Notes under the pieces: generated by a model
What the model was told of the DNA's origin: nothing
The model's database searches: none
Seen by the model: the letters and a program-made list of their open reading frames with translations, nothing else
NCBI GenBank assembly: GCA_038240855.1
Contig: JBBRGI010000024.1
Coordinates: 1-21,033 of the forward strand
Length of the DNA stretch: 21,033 nt
Origin: JAAFHB01 sp038240855
Lineage (GTDB): Bacteria > Bacteroidota > Bacteroidia > Bacteroidales > Prolixibacteraceae
Direction: 5' to 3'
In this document: one piece after another, positions 1 to 7,488 of the stretch
Numbering within the stretch: the stretch's first letter is position 1
Layout: every line of letters begins with the position of its first letter
Translations under genes and position numbers: made by a program

Positions 1-107
1 GAATCAATGACCCACCAATACTCATCAAGGCCCGGGAACTCTGCCTTTACCAAAGGATGGAATGTATTATCCTCGAGCTCAATAATTTCAAAACAGATCT
101 CCTGCAT
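1..107 (-). CDS. Unidentified protein, N-terminal fragment (runs off left edge)
   Basis: The minus strand reads ATG at 107 and continues open to the window edge, giving 35 codons beginning MQEICFEIIELEDNTFHPLV and including a GLDEYWWVID stretch. The composition is protein-like, with acidic and aromatic residues in a natural mix. The same frame is open upstream to a TGA at 152-150 (about 14 further codons, KIFIKPNRYNAIEI), but that stretch has no ATG, GTG or TTG start. Either translation starts at 107, or the true start was lost by a small frameshift near the A-run at 145-149. I do not recognise the family and the C-terminus lies outside the window. Plus-strand open frames over the same bases are its shadow and run into the repeat, so they are not called. 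Confidence 0.5.
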   Translation of the reverse strand, partial: MQEICFEIIELEDNTFHPLVKAEFPGLDEYWWVID

Positions 108-167
108 TATTTCAATGGCATTATAACGATTTGGTTTGATGAAAATTTTTCAAGCTTTGAATGGCAA

Positions 168-200
168 CTGGCTACTGATAACTGGCTACTGGCAATTGGC
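168..200 (+). repeat. 33-nt CTGGC-rich interspersed repeat, copy 1
   Basis: This is a 33-nt unit beginning CTGGCTACTGATAACTGGCT and ending CAATTGGC. By eye it matches the unit at 17460-17492 at 27 of 33 positions, and the reverse complement of 17578-17610 also at 27 of 33, with no gaps. It lies in the gap between the partial left-edge gene and the mdh terminator. It is internally repetitive (CTGGCTACTG twice). Confidence 0.75.
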
Positions 201-245
201 TTTCATTCAGTTTTTATATTCCCCGCCCGAAATTCAAAGGATCAT

Positions 246-270
246 AAAAAAGGGGCACGAAGCCCCTTTT
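246..270 (-). terminator. Rho-independent terminator of mdh
   Basis: On the minus strand a 9-bp stem, AAAAGGGGC paired with GCCCCTTTT, closes a five-base loop and is followed by a T-run (plus-strand A246-A251). It lies about 20 bases past the mdh stop codon. This is the classic intrinsic terminator layout for mdh transcription. Confidence 0.85.
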
Positions 271-291
271 CCGGCAACATATAAAATATTA

Positions 292-1227
292 TTATTTTTT
301 ATTCAAATCGTCAAGTACGTTCATCACTTCACGTACCTGCGCTTCGCTTGATTTCATCATCGCCATTTCCGCGTCGTTTAATTGCAGTTCAACGATTCTT
401 TCGATACCGTTTTTGCCTAAAACCACAGGAACACCAAGGTAGCAATTGTCAATACCATATTCACCCTGTAATTGGACACATACCGGGAAGATACGACGCT
501 GATCCTTAACGATAGCCTCAACCATCTGGGCTGCAGCTGCACCCGGAGCATACCAGGCCGAAGTACCCATTAATTTAACCAGTTCACCTCCACCTGCTTT
601 GGTACGTTCAACGATCGCGTTTAATACATCGGCTTCAAGCAATTCCGTAACCGGTATGCCACCTACTGTTGTATAACGGGTTAAAGGAACCATTGAATCA
701 CCATGGCCACCTAAGAGCATTGCCTGAATCTCCTTCTGTGAGATATTCAAAGCTTCGGAAAGGAAAGCACGATAACGGGCAGTATCGAGAATTCCGGCCA
801 TACCCATTACTTTGGTACGCGGTAACTTTGATGTGATATGTGCCTGGTAAGTCATTACATCCAAAGGGTTGGAAACAATAATGACAATGGCATCGGGTGA
901 ATGTTTAACGACATTTTCAGTTACCGATTTCACAATCCCTGCATTAATTCCGATTAAATCATCGCGACTCATTCCCGGTTTACGAGGCAATCCGGATGTA
1001 ATTACAACAACATCAGAACCTGCAGTCCGCGAATAATCATTGGTAACCCCAACTGTACGTGTATCATAACCATTGATTGGAGCTTTCTGGAGTATATCCA
1101 GGGCTTTACCTTCGGCAATCCCTTCTTTGATATCCAACAAGACTACCTCATTTACTACTTCGCGATTTGCCAATACATCAGCACATGTCGCGCCCACGTT
1201 CCCTGCCCCTACTACTGTTACTTTCAT
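292..1227 (-). CDS. mdh: Malate dehydrogenase (NAD-dependent, LDH-like family)
   Basis: This enzyme interconverts malate and oxaloacetate with NAD in the cytosolic TCA cycle. The 311-aa length is normal for the LDH-like MDH group. Visible features in order are the Rossmann glycine motif GAGNVG at residues 7-12; the acidic residue D32 at the end of the second strand, favouring NAD; the active-site loop LPRKPGMSRDDL, where R82 marks malate rather than lactate specificity and R88 follows; N120 in VSNPLDV; and the catalytic pair D148 (with R151) and H175 in GGHGDSMVPL. The ATG start gives the expected MKVTVVGAGNVG opening. It is monocistronic as seen here: its own terminator lies downstream, and a 200-base gap with a candidate TAAATTTG promoter lies upstream. 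Identity is secure; kinetic preference is inferred. Confidence 0.97.
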   Translation of the reverse strand: MKVTVVGAGNVGATCADVLANREVVNEVVLLDIKEGIAEGKALDILQKAPINGYDTRTVGVTNDYSRTAGSDVVVITSGLPRKPGMSRDDLIGINAGIVKSVTENVVKHSPDAIVIIVSNPLDVMTYQAHITSKLPRTKVMGMAGILDTARYRAFLSEALNISQKEIQAMLLGGHGDSMVPLTRYTTVGGIPVTELLEADVLNAIVERTKAGGGELVKLMGTSAWYAPGAAAAQMVEAIVKDQRRIFPVCVQLQGEYGIDNCYLGVPVVLGKNGIERIVELQLNDAEMAMMKSSEAQVREVMNVLDDLNKK

Positions 1228-1282
1228 AATTTCGAATTAAAGTTTTGAATATCAATATATTATTAATGCGTGTAAATAAACA

Positions 1283-1290
1283 CAAATTTA
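1283..1290 (-). promoter_or_regulatory. Candidate Bacteroidota -7 element of mdh
   Basis: The minus strand reads TAAATTTG, an exact match to the Bacteroidota -7 consensus TAnnTTTG, 56 bases before the mdh ATG. No clean TTTG is present at the -33 distance (the bases there are an A/T run). The call rests on one element and is tentative. Confidence 0.4.
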
Positions 1291-1358
1291 GCCTGTTTAT
1301 AAAGATAAAAAAATAATTTTTCAACACTTAACAAATAGATAACATTTTTAATTTACAG

Positions 1359-1425
1359 AGTGAAGGCCTGACTTTGAAACTTTATGCTTTAGATAACGAC
1401 AAAAGCTGATAGTCAGGCCTTCACT
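1359..1425. repeat. Perfect 15-bp inverted repeat between glmM and mdh
   Basis: The left arm AGTGAAGGCCTGACT (1359-1373) is exactly complementary to the right arm AGTCAGGCCTTCACT (1411-1425), separated by 37 bases. The right arm ends 5 bases from the glmM stop codon, so the structure falls in the 3' untranslated region of the glmM transcript. No T-run follows on either strand, so it is not a standard intrinsic terminator. It could be an mRNA 3'-end stabiliser, a factor-dependent terminator or a small mobile repeat. Confidence 0.8.
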
Positions 1426-1429
1426 AATA

Positions 1430-2824
1430 CTACTTAATTCCCGCTATCCCCCGGATATCGGCAATGATTTTTTCGGCCAGGGCATTGGCACCGGAGGCCG
1501 ATTTGCTTTCAGAATAAATACGGATAATGGGTTCGGTATTTGACTTGCGTAAATGAACCCATTCACTGTCAAAATCTATCTTCACTCCGTCAATATCATT
1601 CAGTTGCTCGTGGGAGTATTTATCCTTTATTTTCAACAGGATATCGTCCACATCAATGTCAGGTGTAAGCTCAATTTTATTTTTTGACATGAAATAGTCG
1701 GGGTAAGTCGCGCGAAGCTCCGAACATTTCAAACCCGTTAAAGCAAGGTGTGAGAGAAAGAGTCCGATCCCCACCATCGAATCGCGACCGTAGTGGCTGG
1801 CAGGATAGATTACGCCCCCATTTCCTTCACCACCGATAACGGCCCCGGTTGCTTTCATCATCGAGGTTACATTAACTTCACCAACTGCTGAAGGCATATA
1901 GGTTCCTCCATGTAATGCGGTGATGTCGCGCAGTGCCCGTGATGAGGAAAGATTGGAAACCGTATTCCCTTTTGTGTGTGAAAGTACATAATCGGAAACA
2001 GCCACGAGCGTGTATTCTTCGTTAAACATGGTTCCGTCTTCATTAATAATGGCAAGGCGATCGACATCAGGATCAACTACAAAGCATACATCGACTTTCT
2101 TTTGTCGAATTATATCGGCAGTCCCGGTAAGATTTTCAGGTACCGGCTCTGGATTATGGGCAAATTGACCATTGACAGCACAGTTAATTTCAACCACTTC
2201 AATCACTCCCAGAGCTTTTAACAATTCCGGCACAATTATTCCGCCAACCGAATTTACTGCATCGATAGCTACTGTGAATCGGGCCTTCTTAATTGCTTCC
2301 ACATTAACAAGCTCAAGATCAAGAACATGCTGAATATGGAAAGGGGTGTAATCCATTACGGTAACATGACCCAGATCGGTCACCTCTGCAAATACGAAAC
2401 TTTCATTTTCAGCAATCGCAAGTACTGCTTTTCCTTCAGCATCATTCAGGAACTCCCCATCCTGATTCAGTAATTTAAGGGCATTCCATTGCATGGGATT
2501 ATGGCTGGCCGTTAGAATAATTCCGCCGTCAGCATTTTCGGCCACAACCGCAAGTTCGGTTGTGGGTGTCGAAGCCAGGCCGATATTCACCACGTCGGCG
2601 CCCATGCCCAACAGGGTTCCTGTAACCACCGCATTGACCATTTCGCCAGAAATACGTGCATCACGGCCCACCACGATTTTTAATTTTTTGTTGCTGTCCC
2701 GGGTCTGCTTTACCCATGTGAGGTAAGCGGCCGTAAATTTGACCAGGTCCAACGGACTAAGGCCTTCTCCCGGTTTGCCCCCTATCGTTCCCCTTATTCC
2801 TGAAATTGATTTTATAAGCGCCAT
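1430..2824 (-). CDS. glmM: Phosphoglucosamine mutase (alpha-D-phosphohexomutase family)
   Basis: It most likely converts glucosamine-6-phosphate to glucosamine-1-phosphate for UDP-GlcNAc and peptidoglycan/LPS synthesis in the cytosol. Four family signatures appear in order (numbered from the ATG): phosphoserine loop TASHNP with S107; the metal-binding loop DPDVDR with D251, D253 and D255; the sugar-binding loop GEGNGG at 332-337; and the C-terminal phosphate-binding loop RKSNTEP at 426-432. The 464-aa length is normal. I chose ATG at 2824 (MALIKSISGIRGTIGG); a TTG two codons upstream (2830) is also in frame but less likely. A promoter fits 24-30 bases upstream. A related phosphomannomutase or phosphoglucomutase specificity cannot be excluded from sequence alone. 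Confidence 0.9.
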   Translation of the reverse strand: MALIKSISGIRGTIGGKPGEGLSPLDLVKFTAAYLTWVKQTRDSNKKLKIVVGRDARISGEMVNAVVTGTLLGMGADVVNIGLASTPTTELAVVAENADGGIILTASHNPMQWNALKLLNQDGEFLNDAEGKAVLAIAENESFVFAEVTDLGHVTVMDYTPFHIQHVLDLELVNVEAIKKARFTVAIDAVNSVGGIIVPELLKALGVIEVVEINCAVNGQFAHNPEPVPENLTGTADIIRQKKVDVCFVVDPDVDRLAIINEDGTMFNEEYTLVAVSDYVLSHTKGNTVSNLSSSRALRDITALHGGTYMPSAVGEVNVTSMMKATGAVIGGEGNGGVIYPASHYGRDSMVGIGLFLSHLALTGLKCSELRATYPDYFMSKNKIELTPDIDVDDILLKIKDKYSHEQLNDIDGVKIDFDSEWVHLRKSNTEPIIRIYSESKSASGANALAEKIIADIRGIAGIK

Positions 2825-2853
2825 ATTCAAGTTACTTTTAGATTTTTAACGTG

Positions 2854-2884
2854 CAAAGTTCTTAAATCGGGCTAATTAATCAAA
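2854..2884 (-). promoter_or_regulatory. Bacteroidota-type promoter of glmM
   Basis: The minus strand has TTTG (2884-2881), 19 bases, then GAACTTTG (2861-2854), one mismatch from TAnnTTTG. Transcription would begin near 2848, leaving a leader of about 24 bases to the ATG at 2824. It is paired with a divergent promoter for the pseudouridine synthase. Confidence 0.55.
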
Positions 2885-2908
2885 GGATTATTCGGCTTAT
2901 GAAAAAAA

Positions 2909-2942
2909 TTTGTTCTATTTTGGGAAAATTTTCCGACATTTG
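2909..2942 (+). promoter_or_regulatory. Bacteroidota-type promoter of the pseudouridine synthase
   Basis: The plus strand has TTTG (2909-2912), 22 bases, then GACATTTG (2935-2942), one mismatch from TAnnTTTG. The ATG at 2977 lies 34 bases after the element. It is back-to-back with the glmM promoter. Confidence 0.5.
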
Positions 2943-2976
2943 CACCCGAATTATTAATAAGTCAGAGAATTAAGAA

Positions 2977-4131
2977 ATGATTATCAGAAGATCAAGAGGA
3001 CAGGAACGCACAGATTCGCGTACCGTCGGAAGACGTGAGCCTGGAACCAGGCCCAGAGTTCAAAAAGGAGCGTCATCGTCAAGTGACCAGGGAAGAAGGC
3101 CATTCTCAGGCCGTCCGGATACCCGGGAACCCCTTGCGGGGAAAAGGGTCGGAAAAACAAAAGTGATCAAAACCGCTTCGGGCTCCAAACCGGCACCCAT
3201 CAATACCAACCGGTATGGAAAAGAGCGCACCTCAGATGTCTTCCGAAGGGAAGTAATAGGCAAACGCCCGGAGAAAAAATTTGAGGGAGCCGAATCAGAC
3301 CAGTTCCTGAATAAAGAGGGCAAAGTTTTGCGCGGAAAATTTGGCAAACAAAATCTTGCCAACGAATTTAATTCAACACAAAAACCTTCAAAGCAGGTTC
3401 AATCAAAAAAAGAACCGGGTTCAATGCGTCTGAATCGCTATGTCGCCAATGCAGGTCTGTGTTCACGACGTGAAGCAGATACATTTATCGCTACAGGATG
3501 CGTGACTGTGAACGGGAAAATCGTTTCAGAAATGGGATACCAGGTATTACCCGGTCAGGTGGTAAGTTTCAACGGAAAAGTTATCTCCGCCGAAAAGAAG
3601 GTCTATGTACTGTTAAACAAGCCCAAAGGCTACGTCACTACACTAGACGATCCTCACGCCGACAAAACAGTTATGGAACTTGTTGCCAATGCCTGTAACG
3701 AAAGGATTTATCCTGTAGGCCGGCTTGATAAAAACACAACCGGACTATTGCTTTTTACCAATGATGGTGACCTTACAAAACTTTTAACCCACCCAAAATA
3801 CAATCGAAAGAAAATCTACCATGTATTTTTGGATCAAAGGGTGTCAAAGAATCATCTCCAGGAGATTATTGACGGGGTTACACTCGAAGATGGTTTTGTG
3901 GCTGCCGATTCGGTAAGCTATGTTACGGAGGATGACAAAAAACAGGTAGGAGTAGAAATCCATTCCGGAAAAAATAAAATTGTGCGCCGTATTTTTGAAC
4001 ATCTTGGTTACAAAGTAGATAAACTCGACAGAGTCTATTTTTGTGGTTTAACCAAGAAAGACCTTCCACGTGGAAGATGGCGTTTTCTTACCGAAGAAGA
4101 AGTGAATTTACTTAAGATGAGTTCACGATAA
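2977..4131 (+). CDS. rluB: RsuA/RluB-type ribosomal pseudouridine synthase with basic N-terminal extension
   Basis: It is predicted to convert a specific uridine in 23S rRNA (or 16S, if RsuA-like) to pseudouridine. Residues 1 to about 148 are a low-complexity tail rich in R, K, G and S, probably disordered and RNA-binding. An S4 RNA-binding domain follows from about 150 to 197 (MRLNRYVANAGLCSRREAD). The catalytic domain from about 208 carries the family motif GRLDKNTTGLLLFTNDGDL, with catalytic aspartate D251. E. coli RluB is about 290 aa; most of the extra length here (384 aa) is the N-terminal tail, a pattern common in Bacteroidota. The first ATG fits the promoter spacing. The family is certain; the exact rRNA target is inferred, so the symbol is tentative. 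Confidence 0.88.
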   Translation: MIIRRSRGQERTDSRTVGRREPGTRPRVQKGASSSSDQGRRPFSGRPDTREPLAGKRVGKTKVIKTASGSKPAPINTNRYGKERTSDVFRREVIGKRPEKKFEGAESDQFLNKEGKVLRGKFGKQNLANEFNSTQKPSKQVQSKKEPGSMRLNRYVANAGLCSRREADTFIATGCVTVNGKIVSEMGYQVLPGQVVSFNGKVISAEKKVYVLLNKPKGYVTTLDDPHADKTVMELVANACNERIYPVGRLDKNTTGLLLFTNDGDLTKLLTHPKYNRKKIYHVFLDQRVSKNHLQEIIDGVTLEDGFVAADSVSYVTEDDKKQVGVEIHSGKNKIVRRIFEHLGYKVDKLDRVYFCGLTKKDLPRGRWRFLTEEEVNLLKMSSR

Positions 4132-4150
4132 GCATAAATTATTCCTTTCG

Positions 4151-4211
4151 CACACGTTAAAATCACATTGCTTGTAATTATTTAATACTAACCATTACTA
4201 ATTAACGTGTG
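4151..4211 (+). promoter_or_regulatory. 10-bp inverted repeat overlapping the sigma-factor start codon
   Basis: CACACGTTAA (4151-4160) and TTAACGTGTG (4202-4211) are perfect inverted copies 41 bases apart. The GTG start of the sigma gene (4209-4211) is the last three bases of the right arm. If transcription begins upstream of 4151, the mRNA could fold and hide the start; as DNA the arms could also be a protein-binding operator. Neither is proven. Confidence 0.55.
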
Positions 4212-4697
4212 AAAGAGGAATTTCTTCGAAATATTACAGACAACCAGGGGATCATTCACAAAGTCACAAGAATGTATTGTGACAATGTGGATGACCGTAA
4301 AGACCTGTTTCAGGAGATTTTGATCCAACTCTGGAAATCGTATGGATCGTTCAAAGAGCAATCCAAATTTTCGACATGGATGTACCGGGTGGCTATTAAC
4401 ACAGCCATTACGGCTTACAAAAAGGGCAACCGCCAAACGGCAAACACTCTGTTTGTCAGAGGAATCCCTTCCATCGCCTATGATGAATACGATGAAGAAC
4501 TTGAAGAAAATATAAACCTTCTTCACACAGCCATTAATCAGCTTACCGGGATTGAAAAATCGATTATTTTGCTTTATCTTGAAGATAAATCGTACGATGA
4601 GATCGCTGAAATCACTGGGATTACTCAGAATTATGTGCGTGTTAAAATGAACAGAATTAAGAAAAAACTGGAATCTCTCATAAAAGGAAAGATATAA
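4209..4697 (+). CDS. ECF-type RNA polymerase sigma factor
   Basis: This is a group 4 (extracytoplasmic function) sigma factor of 162 aa, predicted to direct RNA polymerase to a small regulon. Region 2 spans about residues 9-75 (core binding DDRKDLFQEILIQLWKSYGSF, then KFSTWMYRVAINTAITAYKK for the -10 element). Region 4 spans about 105-157 (QLTGIEKSIILLYLEDKSYD, EIAEITGITQNYVRVKMNRI), a helix-turn-helix for the -35 element. The start is GTG at 4209; a stop lies two codons upstream and the next ATG (codon 22) would cut region 2. Its TAA overlaps the next ATG by one base (TAATG), implying translational coupling to the membrane protein, which is the natural candidate regulator. No standard TAnnTTTG promoter is seen upstream, compatible with autoregulation (inference). 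Confidence 0.93.
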   Translation: MKEEFLRNITDNQGIIHKVTRMYCDNVDDRKDLFQEILIQLWKSYGSFKEQSKFSTWMYRVAINTAITAYKKGNRQTANTLFVRGIPSIAYDEYDEELEENINLLHTAINQLTGIEKSIILLYLEDKSYDEIAEITGITQNYVRVKMNRIKKKLESLIKGKI

Positions 4698-5377
4698 TGG
4701 AACTGAACGAACTTAAAAAAGCCTGGGGAAAAGTCTCAGAGTCGAAAGATCAGGACCATTTTGTAAATACAGATGAGATCAGGCAACTGCTTAAACGCAG
4801 AGGCTCCGGAATACTTTCGATTCTTGAACGCAATGTCAGGACCGGATTCTGGTTGCTGGGAATTTTTATTTTACTTACAATTGCCGACCAGAACTTTCCC
4901 TATGACCGTATTTTCCCTTCCTATCTGAATGAACAACTGCCCACTCCCCCGGCAATCAGGATAATCGGGTTAATTGTCAACCCCATTATGATGCTGAATT
5001 TCATTCTGTTTGTTTTCCGGTATAAGCGACTAAACATAAAACAACTGGCAGCATCTGACATGCAGGTGGCGTTGCGAAAGGTAATCGAGCTCCTCGATAC
5101 TTTCAAAAAAGAGTTCTATCTTGCACTCATTGTTTTTTCGTGCGCGGCATCTGCCGGATTTGCAATGGGTGTCTGGAAAGGAATTAAAATAATGCCCGAT
5201 TACCAAACCGTAAGCCAGCTCAAACTAATCATGGGTGAATTGGTGATAATTCTGGTAATGGTCGCTCTTATCGCACTGATTTTTTACATTTTTCATAAAG
5301 GATTCAACGTACTTTACGGAAAATACCGACAACAACTTATCGGGACACTAAATGAACTGGAAGAAACTGAAGAATAG
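4697..5377 (+). CDS. Four-helix inner-membrane protein, candidate regulator of the ECF sigma factor
   Basis: No named domain is recognised. The 226-aa protein has a charged N-terminal cytoplasmic segment of about 48 residues (opening MELNELKKAWGKVSE), then hydrophobic segments at roughly 49-63, 88-107, 141-160 and 177-199, and an acidic C-terminal tail. The N-terminal helix-rich segment is where a sigma-binding element would sit, but no zinc anti-sigma motif (HxxxCxxC) or FecR domain is present. The ATG overlaps the sigma stop by one base, and the last 26 bases overlap the start of the DUF5686 gene in another frame. Position and coupling suggest a membrane anti-sigma or sensor; this is inference from context only. 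Confidence 0.85.
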   Translation: MELNELKKAWGKVSESKDQDHFVNTDEIRQLLKRRGSGILSILERNVRTGFWLLGIFILLTIADQNFPYDRIFPSYLNEQLPTPPAIRIIGLIVNPIMMLNFILFVFRYKRLNIKQLAASDMQVALRKVIELLDTFKKEFYLALIVFSCAASAGFAMGVWKGIKIMPDYQTVSQLKLIMGELVIILVMVALIALIFYIFHKGFNVLYGKYRQQLIGTLNELEETEE

Positions 5378-7445
5378 CTTATTGATCACGGGATTTGTTT
5401 TGTTACTAAATAATCCGGATCATGTTTTTGCACGACTGACACAGCCGTATTCCCTTAATTCTGCCGATACACTATCTCAAAAAGATACTGAGAAAATCGT
5501 GGAAATGGTTTTGCAGCATTTAAACGAGAATGATCCCTCATCATTTAGCAGTTATAGTGCCATCTCCCTGGAGCAGTTCAGTGTCAAAAACTTACCTTCC
5601 GGCATACAGCACTTCCCTGTCGATACAACAGAAACTTCGATCAGTCAGCATGATTCCGGTTACCTGTATTCGACAGAAATCCTTTCGACTAAAAAGTACC
5701 TGAAACCCGGATTTTATAGTTCCGATAATCTTTCTGCGAAATCCACCGGGAAAGAGCAGGAAATCTATTCAAAACTGGCAAATCAATTAAAGGAAATCTC
5801 GCTGCTTCAACCAACAATCCACCTTTTAAATAAGCGCTTTATTTCGCCTTTTCAGGGTGCTGCATTGCCAAAATACAATTACACGGTCAGTGTTTCGGTC
5901 AGTGTAGGCGGAGATTCAATTTACACGATTAATTTCCATCCTAAACCCGGTGACTATTTTGACGGATTCACCGGAACGGCAATAATTGATGCAAAAAAAT
6001 ATGCTGTCAGGCAAATAAAGGCACACTCGACCCGAAACATTTCGCTTGAACCACTGGTTGTCATTCATCAAAACTTTGAAACCCAGGATGGACGATGGTT
6101 ACCTTCAGATAAAAAGATTAAAATCCTGATTTCTAACTTCAATAATCAGGTAAAGACGCTTTACGCGGAGAGTACTACTCAAATTTACCAACAACTGATT
6201 AATCCCCCATTCACACCCGGCGATTTTGAAAAATCATCTTCAAGGCAAGGTGTTCAACATGGGGAAATTTCAAACATTCAGGACCAACAAGCTAAGTTGA
6301 TCAGAATGATTGCAGAAGGCAAGATTCCGATGGGTTATTTTCACCTCGATTACAATAAAATTTTTGGTTATAACCTGTATGAAGGAATAAAACCGGGAAT
6401 GGGGATTGAAACTACCCGGTTGATATCACGGCATTTTACGGTTGGCGGTTACTTCAGCTATGGACTAAAGAATAAATCTGTACAACATGGTGAATGGATC
6501 AATATTTATCCTTCCCAGCGCCCCGATCTGAGGATTCACCTGGGTTATAAAGATATGAATCTGGAATTCGGCGGCCCTGAATTTCTCGAAACCAAATCAT
6601 TGCTAAATCCGGAAAGCTATCGCAATTTGCTTATAAAAAATATGTTTACGACAAAGCGGTACACGACCGGAGTGGAATTTCGTCCAATTAATGATTTGAA
6701 TATTTACCTGTTCGGAGATCATTCCGAAAATTACGCGAAGCTGTACACCCCATTTTTACAGATGCATGCCTTCGATCCGGTTACCCTTACCAGGACAGGA
6801 TTACAATTAAGGTTCGCACCCGAGATAAAACTTGAAATTGAAGATGGCCGTTTAAATGAGATTAAGGAACCGCGCTCGGATTACTATGTAACATTTATTC
6901 AAGGTCTTGGAATTTTAGGCGGCGAATCACGTTATACCAAATTAGAGTTTAAAGGAAAATTTAACCTTCCATTCAAGGGCATTGGTGCCACTACTATTAT
7001 GCTGAGAGGTGGCACGATCAGCCAAAACGGACCCATCATTGAATTATTTAATGGTTACGGAAGTTTTGCCGGAACCTTTACCCTTGCAGCCCCCTACTCA
7101 TTTGCCACGATGCAACTCAATGAATTTGGAGCATCGGAATATTCGGCCTTGCACCTGCGGCACAACTTTAGCCCGTGGTTGTTTGGGGAAAGATATACTA
7201 AAAAACCGGCATTTATTTTTGCACAGAATATAGGGGTTGGTCGGCTAAATGATCAATACAAGGCACAATTCAATCTTACCGATTACAGGGAAGGTTTTTT
7301 TGAATCCGGTATTGAGATCAATAATCTTCTAAGGATGAACTTCCTGTCGTGGGGAGCAGGTGTTTATTACCGATATGGTCCATACAGGTTAAGCCGGACA
7401 AGCGACAATTTCGCTTATAAATTCGGGTTTTACTTTAACCTGTAA
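5352..7445 (+). CDS. DUF5686-like outer-membrane beta-barrel protein
   Basis: The 697-aa protein has a signal peptide of about 27 residues (MNWKKLKNSLLITGFVLLL, cleavage after VFA). Residues around 175-225 (YTVSVSVSVGGDSIYTINFH, then FDGFTGTAIIDAKKYAVRQI) resemble the DUF5686 region, where a surface-associated domain precedes a barrel. The C-terminal half alternates aromatic and polar residues in strand-like runs and ends with YKFGFYFNL, a terminal-aromatic outer-membrane signature. DUF5686 proteins usually begin with a carboxypeptidase-regulatory-like domain and run past 800 aa; that domain is missing here. The start overlaps the membrane-protein gene by 26 bases, making it the third gene of the sigma operon. 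Family assignment was made by eye and is moderately sure; its role is unknown. Confidence 0.8.
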   Translation: MNWKKLKNSLLITGFVLLLNNPDHVFARLTQPYSLNSADTLSQKDTEKIVEMVLQHLNENDPSSFSSYSAISLEQFSVKNLPSGIQHFPVDTTETSISQHDSGYLYSTEILSTKKYLKPGFYSSDNLSAKSTGKEQEIYSKLANQLKEISLLQPTIHLLNKRFISPFQGAALPKYNYTVSVSVSVGGDSIYTINFHPKPGDYFDGFTGTAIIDAKKYAVRQIKAHSTRNISLEPLVVIHQNFETQDGRWLPSDKKIKILISNFNNQVKTLYAESTTQIYQQLINPPFTPGDFEKSSSRQGVQHGEISNIQDQQAKLIRMIAEGKIPMGYFHLDYNKIFGYNLYEGIKPGMGIETTRLISRHFTVGGYFSYGLKNKSVQHGEWINIYPSQRPDLRIHLGYKDMNLEFGGPEFLETKSLLNPESYRNLLIKNMFTTKRYTTGVEFRPINDLNIYLFGDHSENYAKLYTPFLQMHAFDPVTLTRTGLQLRFAPEIKLEIEDGRLNEIKEPRSDYYVTFIQGLGILGGESRYTKLEFKGKFNLPFKGIGATTIMLRGGTISQNGPIIELFNGYGSFAGTFTLAAPYSFATMQLNEFGASEYSALHLRHNFSPWLFGERYTKKPAFIFAQNIGVGRLNDQYKAQFNLTDYREGFFESGIEINNLLRMNFLSWGAGVYYRYGPYRLSRTSDNFAYKFGFYFNL

Positions 7446-7467
7446 ATTATTGCCGGGCGATAATTTT
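7444..7467. terminator. Weak bidirectional terminator hairpin between convergent genes
   Basis: AAATTATTGC (7444-7453) pairs with GCGATAATTT (7457-7466), with one G-U pair around a CGG triloop. It sits between the stop codons of the DUF5686 gene and the convergent permease gene. The T-run is short on both strands, so termination is only plausible. Confidence 0.4.
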
Positions 7468-7488
7468 AGGGCACTGCTTACAAATTCA

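Noticed and set aside
57..351. Two plus-strand open frames across the left end
   Set aside because: They are antisense to the partial gene, run through the CTGGC repeat and the mdh terminator, and encode nothing family-like.
3060..3362. 100-codon minus-strand frame opposite the pseudouridine synthase tail
   Set aside because: It is a shadow of the low-complexity R/K/G-rich coding sequence on the plus strand, with no independent promoter.
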